A stretch of 64,000 bases of DNA from Hypomesus transpacificus (GCF_021917145.1 NC_061064.1:5388481-5452480), one strand, 5' to 3'. Positions 37,990 to 47,826 are shown, numbered from the stretch's first letter. Notes: generated by a model not told the origin, from the letters alone. Numbers and translations are program-made.

Positions 37990-38604
37990 AAGCTTAATAA
38001 TAATAATAATAATTTAATAGCTCTGGTCGGTACAAGAAAGATGTTGCCAATTTAACGGACTGCTGCATGGGCTGTATGGATTTCAAAATCAAATCTGTCT
38101 GACATGACGGAACGTTTAGTGCAGATGGGCCAAGTAACAATGATCGCATAGCCTACGTGTTGTAGTTTGCATAGTGGGCATTGTATGCGTATTATTTATT
38201 GGAGTCATCTGAGCTACATGGTTGTGTGTAATATACATTTCTAATGAGGAATATTGACATGTTTATTTCATTCGTTCTATTTGTATAAAAGTATGTCCGA
38301 ATGCTACACATGATGTGACGTAGGCTATGAACACGTCATAATGGTGTATATTATACTTTGAAACATTACAGAGATACTTCACATTTCTTCTGAACAGGTA
38401 GGTGAATAGTAACTTGAAGACTATTGTAAGCTTTCTCAGAAGACTTTCTCAGGCTCTTCAGACAATTTTGTGCTTTTTGGTGAGTAATTCTTATTTACAC
38501 ATGAATGTTTCCCGTATTTATTGTAATGTTACACAAAACATAATTTTGTGCTAAATGTAATCCACACTTTCATTATGCAGTTACCGTCAATATCATCGCA
38601 TCAA
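37990..38604 (+). promoter_or_regulatory. Promoter block P2 with TATA box and first-exon donor
   Basis: This second copy of block P1 has TATAAAAG at 38284-38291, a following non-coding exon ending at 38479 (TGCTTTTTG), and the donor GTGAGT. It is the nearer block to the start codon at 38774. Conservation of TATA box, spacing and donor in two diverged copies supports real promoter function. Confidence 0.55.
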
Positions 38605-38773
38605 ATACATTTAAAGCAAGTTTTGATACATGGTTTTCTTTTTGTGTTTTGTCGTAACTGACAACATCAAAGACTCAGTCCACAAATGGCCTGTAAAACA
38701 AACCTCAACAGCATTACAAAAGTTACAAGTTTTCTCTCTCAATTTCTTCACAGCCAATTATTGTGAGCCGAAC

Positions 38774-40950
38774 ATGCCGAACGACGCAGAAATGGTAAGA
38801 GCCTAATATCAACTTAAATATAAATGTTTAAACAGCAAACATCGTCAAATATCTCTCTGAGTGACTGTGTCTCTAATGTAGGAAGTTGATGATGGGACAA
38901 CTAAGGATTGGAAAAACTGGGACCAGCTTTCTCTTCATTCCTTTACTGATGAAGATTTTCTGGTAAGTCTGTGCATAGTGATAACTGAAATGGATGTAAC
39001 AATATGATACAAGTTTGTATGAACTTAAACTTTAATGGTTAAGCAGCAAACATGGTCGAATACCTCTGAGTGACTGTGTCTCTAATATAGGAACTGGAAC
39101 GTGGTGGAAACACTCGCCGACAGACCGTAGATTATGATGACCTCTCTCTGTGTTCAGTCAGCGAGACAGATTTTCTGGTCAGTTTGTGCATCAAAAGCAT
39201 CAATGTAGATTACATTTTGAAGATAGACTGTGTGAACAATATGTTCCCCATCCAACCCACAGTCTGATGAGGACCGTGACCACCAGGAGAATCCACTTCC
39301 GGATAAAAGCCTGGTATGTGTATGTGTCTGACAAAAGGTCAATTAATTGGCCTGTTTTTCTGTTAGTGCTGAATCAGCTTTTCCCTCACCATATGGATCT
39401 TTACTTTTGAACATTTTCTCTCTGCCCTGTTCCTGCACATTGTACTTAACTTTTGGTCTCCCTAGAATCATGTTATGGAGGACGAAGCCCAGGCCCATCT
39501 TCCTTCCTCTGTGAGAGCCGTGACCAAGCCTTGTGCCACTAATGACGTGCACCCCACCATGGTAGACGAGAAGAGGCACGACAGGGTTAGGGTTAGTGCC
39601 ACTCTTAGTGCGACAAGAGCCATGAAAAGGTTCCAAAAGTCCCTGGTTGCCCTGGAACAGGACCTTATGAAAACCAAGGCGGACATCCTCAACACCAACG
39701 AGTACTTCAAAGAGATGTCTCGTGTGAAGATCCAGGGACAAGGCCGGATGGGTGCGTCTCTGAGAAAACTCGTAGATAACGTCAGAGGGAAAAGGCTCCA
39801 GAGGGTTCAGGCGCATAAGTATATACAGGTCAGACAAGATTTCGATGCACTGATCCAAGTGATCCAGAACGACTGCAGAGCTGAATTCAATATGACGGGC
39901 CTGGAGGACTGGAAGAGAGAGGTTAAGAGGCTGCACATGGCCTGCAAGGCCTGCACTGAGAGGGTCCAAACACCTGAGGTGTGTAGTTCCCCACCACAGG
40001 TCCAACCCTCTCAGGAACAGAAGTCCTCCATCCAACCCTTTGTAAGTAATCAATACAGAGACTGTACGTATTCATTTATTCAGCTATTGTTTGATTCAAG
40101 GTATGGCATGGCACTGTTTGTTGATTATCATCCTAAAGAGCCATGGAAAGATCCCAGGTCCCTCATGCCGAAAGGTTATGTCTTCTCTTGTCTCCCCAGG
40201 ATCTATCTGAGACAGAGCCCACTCTTGTGGTCCCCTTCGCTATTGAGGATGCCACGGACTCACCCCCTCTGACTCCTCCGACACCCGAGGCCCTCCTCCC
40301 CAACCAGCAGCTTCCCCGGGCTTTGACTCCCCTCAACCATGTTGGAGCTGTGAGTCCTACATGGCCTGAGACTTCGCCTGCTGTGGGGTATTTAACCCCC
40401 CCTTGTCTGGCACCAATCCAAAACTTGAGCACTGTTGCAAAGAAGCTGCTCCAAGAACTGGAAGAGCTCCAGCAGGTGGGTCATCATCATCATAGGCAAA
40501 TATATGATATTCACTGTTGAAGCATAAATCCCAATTTGCACAATATTGACTGTATTAATTGCGGACTAATGAGGCTGGAAAAGAACCATGATGTAAGCTT
40601 GTGTTCTGTTTTCAGGATGTGACGGAGGAGAAGAAGATTGGCAAAGGGGAGAAGACGTATGTCAAACAACTGACTGTGTTGGAAGTCAGTAGCAAACAGC
40701 CAGAGGGAAACAATGTGAAGGAGGAGATAAAAAAGAAAAAGAAGAATGTGGGAAAGAGGTGAGGACAGATAGCAGAAAGGCTAAAGGGAGGGGTGGTATA
40801 ATGTGGGTCAAGGCAGTAAGACCCTCAGTGTAAGGATGAGAGAATGTGTACTGGTATGGCAGATTACATTTGATGTTTTTTCTTATGATTGACAGGTTTC
40901 TCCAGTGGCTGTCGAGAAAACTCATATGCGGCTGTTGTTCAGATGTGTAA
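38774..40950 (+). CDS. Unrecognised gene, copy 2 (complete, 429 residues)
   Basis: Eight coding exons: 38774-38794, 38882-38962, 39091-39177, 39263-39313, 39466-40041, 40200-40475, 40616-40758 and 40896-40950 (1290 bases, all GT/AG). A non-coding first exon lies upstream, so these are called exons 2-9. Residues 8-63 are two related acidic exons ending SFTDEDFL and SVSETDFL. Residues about 120-245 are charged and probably helical (RAMKRFQKSLVALEQDLMK through KRLHMACKACTERV). Residues 273-364 are Pro/Thr-rich (SPPLTPPTPEALL) and end in a leucine-rich helix. The tail is strongly basic (KKKKK), then FLQWLSRKLICGCCSDV. No signal peptide or membrane helix is seen. The tail suggests membrane contact through lipidated cysteines and a class I PDZ ligand (SDV at the C-terminus); that is inference. 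I do not recognise the family. Confidence 0.8.
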
Positions 40951-41036
40951 CAAACATGCATGCATACTCATACTATTTCTATCTCTCTGTCTTTCACAAC
41001 ACAGAGATGTCTATGTGACTCTCACACACACCCATT

Positions 41037-41302
<266 letters not shown>

Positions 41303-41332
41303 CACACAGATGCTTGACTTAATGTTGTTCTC

Positions 41333-41338
41333 AATAAA
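41333..41338 (+). terminator. Poly(A) signal, copy 2
   Basis: AATAAA in a context identical to copy 1, 382 bases after the stop codon. Confidence 0.7.
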
Positions 41339-41469
41339 GTTATCATTTTGTGTTTCATTTGGTATTGCTTTTTAATGGTTACTACTTGATGATCATTACT
41401 GCACTGCTTCACGTGGGCTTGCTGTAGTGGAGATGGACTACTGGTGTTTTTTTCGGGGAGTCTGATAGA

Positions 41470-41764
41470 CAGACATCCCAAGTGTCCCGGAAGTTCCGGG
41501 AGTCTCCCGCATTTCAATAGCGGACACCCGCAAATGCTATACAATGTCCCAGAATTCATTGATTTTTTTTTATTTAGAGCGAGCGCAAGACTGTGCAATG
41601 GCCGAAACAGGTGCATATCGCACGTCCTAATTTCGTCCCGTGGCGGGAAGGGGGTGGTACCTGCTGGTTGAGGGAGTAGCCTACATCATGTGTGCGGATT
41701 GCGTCCCGGAGGGGGGGGGGGGGAGTCGCCTCCCGGAAATGAGTCTCTGCAGGTTGGGATGTCT
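41470..41764. mobile_element. Short element with 12-base inverted ends (copy 2)
   Basis: This is the duplicate of 35611-35920, with the same CAGACATCCCAA termini at 41470-41481 and 41753-41764. It is about 15 bases shorter, mainly in the G-run. Confidence 0.5.
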
Positions 41765-42976
41765 GGATAGAGGAAAGAATAATGAATGGTCACACACAAA
41801 ATATACACAATATACACAGATAAACCCCTACAAATATTGTTACAATGTAAACTTGTCAAAATGTGTAGTCTAAACTGGACTTTAGGACGTAGTGGACTTG
41901 ATGGACAATCTCCAATGAAACAGGGTGATGGGGGTGAGTGGGGCTGTGTTCTTCCTGAAGTCCACAACCATCTCCACTGTCTTAAGATTATTGAGCTGTA
42001 TTTAAAATGTTGCATAAAGACATAGTGTACATGTTAAAGTCATTAATAAAGTGTGTGAAATTTGGCTTGGACAATGACCACTTACATTTAAGAATATGAA
42101 ATGTGCCCATCAAAATCAGTAGTTGGATAAAATATATACAATCCAAATCAACATCTGGATCGATAAAATAAAAAATAATATCAAAGCTATTAATTGTTAT
42201 AACATGACCTGTTATGTTATGAATATGACGAACCAATGAAATTGTTTTAGCTGGCATTTAATGCAAATTAAAGTCTCTGTAAGTGACAATAAAATATGTA
42301 TTCTGAGCTTGTCACACCACAGAAAAATGTTGTTAACCACCCAGCCAAATGTTTTTTTTTTTTAAAGAAGCCAAGTAAAGTTATCAAAATCTTGTAAAAA
42401 TGAGCAGTTTTCTCAGATCTCAAATGCTGGGGGCGTGTTTGCTTAGGTCGCTGAAAACACGCCCACTTCGCGCAGGGGCGGTTTTAGGCACGGGCGGACC
42501 CGGCAGGTTTTTTTGGCTCCAGTCTCCCTATACAACCATGTATGTAACACAATTTCCACTATTTACTTCAATGTACCAAAACATCCCAGCCCTATCAATC
42601 AACAATGTATGTCTCTGGGTGGGTATGGGTAGAAAACATGGAGTCTATCAGTGTTTCCAATAAAACGCTTATCATCCTTGTGACAGATCGGTATTGAGAT
42701 TGGGCATGGTTTCATTATAAGCAAGAGTCCTAGCATGTCCTGTATTGACATGGTTACCTATCTGTTCAGTGAATATTTTTACCTTGAAGGTAAGACATTT
42801 GACATCATCTCTGGAAGAAATTGAGATACCACTGCACCTTTTTCTTTCAAAAAGGTTTAGGACAATTATTTAAATGGTTGAGTAAGGAATAGAAGGGTAA
42901 ACATGTGCAGTACCCTTCTGTTTCTTGCTCATATTTGTCGGCCCTTAATGGGAAGCTACAATAACTCCCTTTAAAG

Positions 42977-43561
42977 AAATTCGATATTCTGGCTCTCTTC
43001 AGCAGACTCGTATCTACAAAAAGCAGGCCTCCCTGACGTTTTTGGTGTAGAATGGAGTGAAATACAACATTGTGAACACTCACTGCCAGTGAAACACAGA
43101 GGAAAAAGCTAGAGCTTTTTTTCACGTGGTTCCGGTAGCTCGCTGTAGTTCCAAAAACCCCACTGCTGTCAACCTGTTTGAATGGTTTTCGACAGAGCCA
43201 TAGAAAAATTAAATATTTTTCTATGGCTCTGGTTTGTTGCAATCAATTGAAAAACGTTTAAACTGTTAAATTAACTATATGACCCATACATATAGTTTGA
43301 TGATTTCTGGATGTTATTGTTGTGTCCCTGAAGTTGACGTAGCCTATATTTAATTAAACCTGCGATGACTTCTATTGAAAACTGCATCAGCGTTTTATGT
43401 TTACATTTGTAAGCGAATATTACCTAGAGCAATTTATGGTTGCAGACTTTGATGGTTTCTTTTTGTGATTTTCCATCAGTGTCTTTACAAAAAAAAATCC
43501 TGTGTTTCGTGTTTTTATAAACCTACATAGCGAATAAAAAAGTGTAGGCTTGAAATCAAAA
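42977..43561. other. Non-coding DNA after copy 2
   Basis: No gene is seen. It contains a perfect 37-base palindrome at 43194-43230 (16-base arms, AGAGCCATAGAAAAAT, 5-base centre). The rest is AT-rich. Confidence 0.5.
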
Positions 43562-44606
43562 TGTACAAATAAATCTATCGTGTCTACACAACACTGTTTT
43601 CAACAGATTGACTAGATATCATTTGAAATGATAACGTCAGTTCAGTCAAGACAATCACGTATTAGATTTGAGCATTTATTGTTACATGACATGGACATGT
43701 AGATTTGACTTTGGCGGAGTGGATGATCTAAGGGAAGCACTCCCTGCCTCCTCGATGCAACACATACATACATGACATATGAGGCAGGGAGCAATAGAAA
43801 ATATAATCCCCCTGTTGGATAGATACACAGACAGCATGGGGGAGAAGGGGACGGTGGAGGGTGGCAGCAGCACTGATCATACAACGACCGGGGTGAGTGT
43901 GTGCATATCCGCGCGTCTTTTAAAGACACCTTATCGGACGTGGCCCAATGGATATGCGCTGCTACATGGGTGTGGTAGAGGGTGGAGTAAGGAAGGTGGA
44001 GTAAGACGCCTTACGTCCCCGATAACGCGCGCTGCCCGATTGCCCTGCCAGAACTAGCTGCGCTCATTTGTTTCCACTTCTGTTGTTGAAGCAAACGGGA
44101 TCGACTTCCGTTAGCACTACAGCTTGGCAAACAAACTATCGTTATTCAACTCAGATTCAGTTAGCTCTTTAGCCTGGCTGCCAGCCCAACTTCTCCCCGC
44201 CCACAAAAAAATTTGGTCGGGAAGTTGGGTCTGGAGGGTCTCGTATTGGGAACAACTACATAAAACCAGGATCTGGGCGGACCAATGAAATTGCCAGGGC
44301 GGGCTTTATACAATGATGGACAGATGATCAACAGTAACGTAATCAACAACGTCACGAAAGAGCCCTTGGGTTGAATTCGTTTTCAACAAACAACATATTA
44401 CGTTGCTCTGATTGGTTGTAGGTCTATCCAATTGAGCGAAGAGGCATTTGTTTTACGAGTTCGGTTGAAACACGCCCCGTAGTCACAGCCCAACGGAAGG
44501 TTTTCAGACTCATATTCTGAATAGAATTATGAGTATGACAACGTCAGGCTAGTTAGCTCTAGCTATCTTGCTGAAAAATATATCTGGACAAACATGCATC
44601 ATGAAT
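43562..44606 (+). repeat. Interspersed repeat, copy B, split by insertions
   Basis: The blocks 43562-43636, 44069-44168 and 44553-44606 together match the compact copy A at 3207-3440. The break at 44169-44552 is a clean transposon insertion. The DNA at 43637-44068 is also missing from copy A, but without clear borders. Confidence 0.75.
44169..44552 (+). mobile_element. hAT-like non-autonomous DNA transposon, 384 bases
   Basis: The element is flanked by the 8-base direct repeat TTAGCTCT (44161-44168 and 44553-44560). It starts TTAGCCTGGC and its other end, read on the minus strand, starts CTAGCCTGAC, giving short inverted termini. Copy A of the host repeat shows the site without it. An 8-base target-site duplication is typical of hAT elements. 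It has no coding capacity. Confidence 0.8.
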
Positions 44607-44741
44607 TAAGAACAATTCTTGTCAAAGAATATAAAATAAGTACATTTGCGGATGATCCACCATTGACTCATCTTTGAATCAATGATGGGTCATCCCCAAA
44701 TTTACTTATTTTTTATTCTTTGACAAGAATTGTTCTTAATT
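44604..44741. mobile_element. Foldback element / near-perfect hairpin, 138 bases
   Basis: Two arms of about 65 bases are almost exactly complementary. Both start AATTAAGAACAATTCTTGTC when read inward from their ends. The spacer is only a few bases. The outer 27 bases match perfectly. The form suits a MITE or foldback transposon; transcribed, it would give a long hairpin RNA. Confidence 0.75.
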
Positions 44742-45097
44742 GGGTTGCCAATATGAAAAGCCTAGGAGATTTAGGGAACCCCTGACGAATGACAAGTAGT
44801 ATATTAGACCTAGGGGTCATTCCAGGATTCAGGGAAACACAGCTGCTTATGTCAGTGTAAGTGTTTCCCAAAACCCCCAAAGTGGAAAGTGTCCAACAAA
44901 AATGGATGTTCAATACTGTTGAATGAAGAAATAACACGTAGCTTTCAGTAGTAATATCATATCTGTAATCTAACATATCAAGTATCAGCCGGGTGTTATT
45001 ATGTATATTTCTACCTTAAAAAAAAGCTGACTAGTCATCTAGTAGTTTTGCTAAACACCCATCTAATCAGTTAGAACACACAAGGGCCAATTACATT

Positions 45098-45557
45098 ACA
45101 AGGTTATAGGCCTCCAATTGTCCAGTAGAAGTTTATCTTTATTGGGTTTATAGATTAAGGTGATAAATCCAAAGCTTCGTTGTATGAGATAGATGTTCTC
45201 AAGAAACACATTCCAATAAGGCATTATAAAGCAACAATCTGATGGCAATAAAAAAAAAAGGTGAAGAAATCTATAGTTAAAACTGGAGTCAGATGGCTGA
45301 GCGGTGAGGGAGTCGGGCTAGAAATCAGAAGATTGCCGGATCGATTCCCTGCCGTGTAAAATTATGTTGTGTTTTTGGGCAAGGCACTTCACCCTACTTG
45401 CCTTGGGGTGAATGTCCCTGTACTTACTGTAAGTTGCTCTGGATAAAAGCGTCTGCTGTAAATGTAAAACGTCTGGACCAGGTGACTTCCCCTTCGACAT
45501 CTGCGTAATTGCTTCATCTAATTTTTCAATTTTTAGTTTTTCCTCCATGACGTTCAT
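45098..45557 (-). pseudogene. LINE (L1-like) reverse transcriptase fragment, split by a SINE
   Basis: On the minus strand the first block reads IEKLDEAITQMSKGKSPGPD, the common opening of L1-type reverse transcriptase domains. After the SINE, a second block reads GFITLIYKPNKDK and then DNWRPITL, the next conserved motif, followed by a stop codon. Frameshifts separate the blocks. It is a short dead remnant with no ends in view. Confidence 0.75.
45286..45469 (+). mobile_element. tRNA-derived SINE inserted in the LINE fragment
   Basis: The element has GATGGCTGAGCGGTGAGG (A-box region), GGATCGATTCCC (B-box region), the shared body GGCAAGGCACTTCACCCTAC, and GATAAAAGCGTCTGCTGTAA before the AAATGTAAA tail. 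It is the same family as 29925-30140. Its tail abuts the LINE reading frame directly. Confidence 0.82.
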
Positions 45558-46340
45558 GGATCATCCATTCCAGCACTTCACAACCCTTCAATTTACCCCC
45601 AAATGTTGTTGCTTCAAAAAAACTCTTGATAATCAGTGTGTGAATTGTCTTTTTGGTTTGTCTTTGTTTTTCCAGACTAAAGAAGAAGGAATCATTTTCT
45701 TTCACCTTCTTCTAACCTTGAACGTATGTAGGCCCCTTTTGGTATATTCAAATTGAAATTATCTCATTTGTATTGGAGACTATTTAACTGGGGTATGTAG
45801 ACTTTTTATATCCACTGTACCATATAAATAAACTGACGCACCACTGTTAGGATAATTTCTTAAGTAATGCACAGAGTCGTCGGATTCAAAGAAAGTACAA
45901 TAGTTTAATTCTTGCCAGCAAGGAGACAAAGTCTGATCGCAATACAAAGTTTGTCTGCTAGCATATTGTGCTAGCTAACTATTTAAGCAGCCCCACTCTT
46001 TACAGTCATTGGTTAAAACAAAGGCATGCAAATGTTCCATGGTTCTTCTTCATTGGCTCCTTGCATAGACCTGGCGCGCGCGTGTGTTTGAGTGTGTGCG
46101 TGTCTTTTGACCCCTGTAAGCTTGACCACATGATTCACCCAACACAGATAAGGCCAGACATCTTTTATGGCCTCTCCAGTAAGAGAGAGTGGTCAGCCCA
46201 GGTCACCTTGTTTACATATGCATCATGTTACCCAAAGTTCTGATTTGGGGGGAGGCTTCTCTCTACACACAAGGAATGCTGAACACAGAATCATTCTTAT
46301 ACAGGATAAATGTGTTACATCTTCAATTTCTCCAACAACC
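45558..46340. other. Intergenic, possible Tc1-like remnant
   Basis: No gene is seen. GGGGTATGTAGACTTTTTAT followed by ATCCACTGTA near 45791-45820 resembles the end of decayed Tc1/mariner copies in fish, but the match is from memory and weak. A CG/GT run (GCGCGCGTGTG) lies near 46075-46085. Confidence 0.35.
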
Positions 46341-46346
46341 ACGTTT

Positions 46347-46527
46347 GTGCCTAGTATAAGAGTCACTTGAACTGATTTCAGACCATTTTGTGTGCCTAGT
46401 ATAAGAGTCACTTGAACTGATTTCAGACCATTTTGTGTGCCTAGTATAAGAGTCACTTGAACTGATTTCAGACCATTTTGTGTGCCTAGTATAAGAGTCA
46501 CTTGACAGATTTCAGACCATTTTATAG
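46347..46527. repeat. 45-base minisatellite, 4 copies
   Basis: Units start GTGCCTAGTATAAGAGTCAC at 46347, 46392, 46437 and 46482. The first three are identical by eye; the last has a small deletion. It lies just beyond the gig2 poly(A) signal. The inverted fragment at 48067-48220 carries only one unit. Confidence 0.9.
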
Positions 46528-46539
46528 AGCATGTAAGCA

Positions 46540-46545
46540 TTTATT
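46540..46545 (-). terminator. Poly(A) signal of the gig2-like gene
   Basis: AATAAA on the minus strand, 39 bases after the stop codon at 46584-46586. Confidence 0.65.
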
Positions 46546-46583
46546 AAGGCCAATTCAAATGTTTCCCAGACAGTGAGAATGAA

Positions 46584-47763
46584 TCATTTGTTGGACATTG
46601 CTTCGGAATCATCACGGGCAGTCATTCTTGGGTAGATGACACATTGAGGTCGAATGCGTTTGGGATCCCAGATGCAGTTCTCCTCCAGACCGCTGGGCAC
46701 CATGCCAGACATCGGTGGCACCCAGGCAGTGTCATAACCGTGTTGGTGCCAGGTCTTCTGCATGGGGTGGCCCTGGTAGTCGATTCTCTTCACTTTACCC
46801 GTACTGGCCGTCATCCTGATGACCACCCTCAGATATTCCGGCAGGTTCAGGGGGTAGCGGCTGGCCTTCTGCAGGTCTCGAGTCACGTACACCCCCCGCC
46901 CCAACATGCCGTCCTTGGATTGTCTGAAGCCGCGACTCATGATGCTCTGGGCGTTCTCCCTGGTGGTGCCGTGGTACATGACGTAGATCTTCCTTTCCTC
47001 AGGTTCCTGGAGCACCATTCGTTGGACTCCTTCAGGAAGTTCAAAGTCCTCCTCTTCCCACATGGTAGCTGTAGAGGAGAACACAGGTTCACACCCAAGT
47101 ACGATGTCAGCCATCTGTCTGCCACCATACCTTTGTGTTTACTTGTACATATTTGAACACAGGTCAAAACCCGTTGCATGATCAGAGTTGGGAATTGTTT
47201 TCTCAATTGTTGTGTTAACCACAACTACTCTTCATTGATGGTGGTAATTATTGTGAAATGCATCCTTTGCCCGACTTCACATTTCATTCGATAAGAAACT
47301 TCAAACTAACCCTATGTCAAAACCCGTTGCATGATCAAAGTTGTGAATTATACTCTCATTATGTTGTACCACAAGTTCCTGATGTAAACTACAGTACATA
47401 TTACCCCCAAAAATGATTGAATCTGTGTCAAATCGTAATCAAGTCAAATACCAAAAGTAATATAACACAATTGTTATGTTAAACACAACTATTCAGCATT
47501 GATGGTGGTCATTATTGTCAAATGCACCTTTTACCCGACCTTCACTACACACACATTACATTCAACAAGAAACTTCGAACTAACCCCTAATGTCACAGGA
47601 AAATGTAACTACTATTGAAATCGGAGAATCCACACAAATGTCCCACATTGTGCATCTAGAAAGAGTTACTTATTGAGCACTCACCTTTACCTTCCATTAT
47701 TTCGACTGGATCTGTGTTCTGGTTGATCTTAGTGGCTCTGGGTCTTTTTGTCTCCTTGTTCTC
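46584..47763 (-). CDS. Gig2-like protein with PARP catalytic fold
   Basis: Two exons, 47763-47685 and 47068-46584. The start codon is at 47697-47695, giving MEGKAT then MWEEEDFELPEG, 165 residues. The phase-1 donor (GTGAGT) and acceptor (CTACAG) fit. The frame upstream of the ATG is open to the exon edge, so an earlier start in another exon is possible. Residues about 30-150 form a small PARP-like domain: YVMYHGTT holds the NAD-binding His37, and GRGVYVTRD holds Tyr65. The place of the catalytic glutamate appears to be Gln146 (IRPQCVIYP), which argues against polymer synthesis. Family knowledge: gig2 genes are fish-specific, interferon-induced and antiviral. The paralogue number cannot be told from sequence alone. 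The intron is full of local repeats. Confidence 0.85.
47162..47597. repeat. Imperfect tandem duplication in the gig2 intron
   Basis: Sequence starting TCAAAACCCGTTGCATGATC at 47162 recurs from about 47318. Linked words such as CATTGATGGTGGT, ACCCGAC and AAGAAACTTC appear in both. The second unit carries about 100 extra bases. Confidence 0.7.
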
Positions 47764-47811
47764 CTATAAAAGCATTTCAGCTGTGTCATATTGCAAATAT
47801 ACAGTAGGTGT

Positions 47812-47826
47812 GGTTTCACTTTATAG
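47812..47826 (-). promoter_or_regulatory. TATA box with adjacent interferon-response-like half site
   Basis: On the minus strand the sequence is CTATAAAGTGAAACC, about 60 bases upstream of the first gig2 exon border called here. TATAAA could be the core promoter, in which case the exon would extend left. AGTGAAACC is one half of an ISRE; a second GAAA half is missing. Tentative. Confidence 0.3.

Noticed and set aside
39466-40041. Similarity of the helical middle region of the unrecognised protein to exocyst/TNFAIP2-type helical proteins
   Set aside because: Only general helical, charged character is shared; no specific motif could be recalled or aligned.
45286-45469. Functional tRNA gene suggested by A- and B-box-like sequences (also at 29925-30140)
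   Set aside because: The sequences do not close a full cloverleaf and continue into a shared SINE body and tail, so they are retroposed SINEs.
46347-46527. Regularly spaced repeats resembling a CRISPR array, here and at 25011-25193 and 56721-56819
   Set aside because: Units are directly adjacent without unique spacers, and the genome is eukaryotic. They are minisatellites.
46644-47156. 170-codon open frame opposite the gig2 gene
   Set aside because: It is antisense to a conserved PARP-domain exon and has no recognisable protein features.
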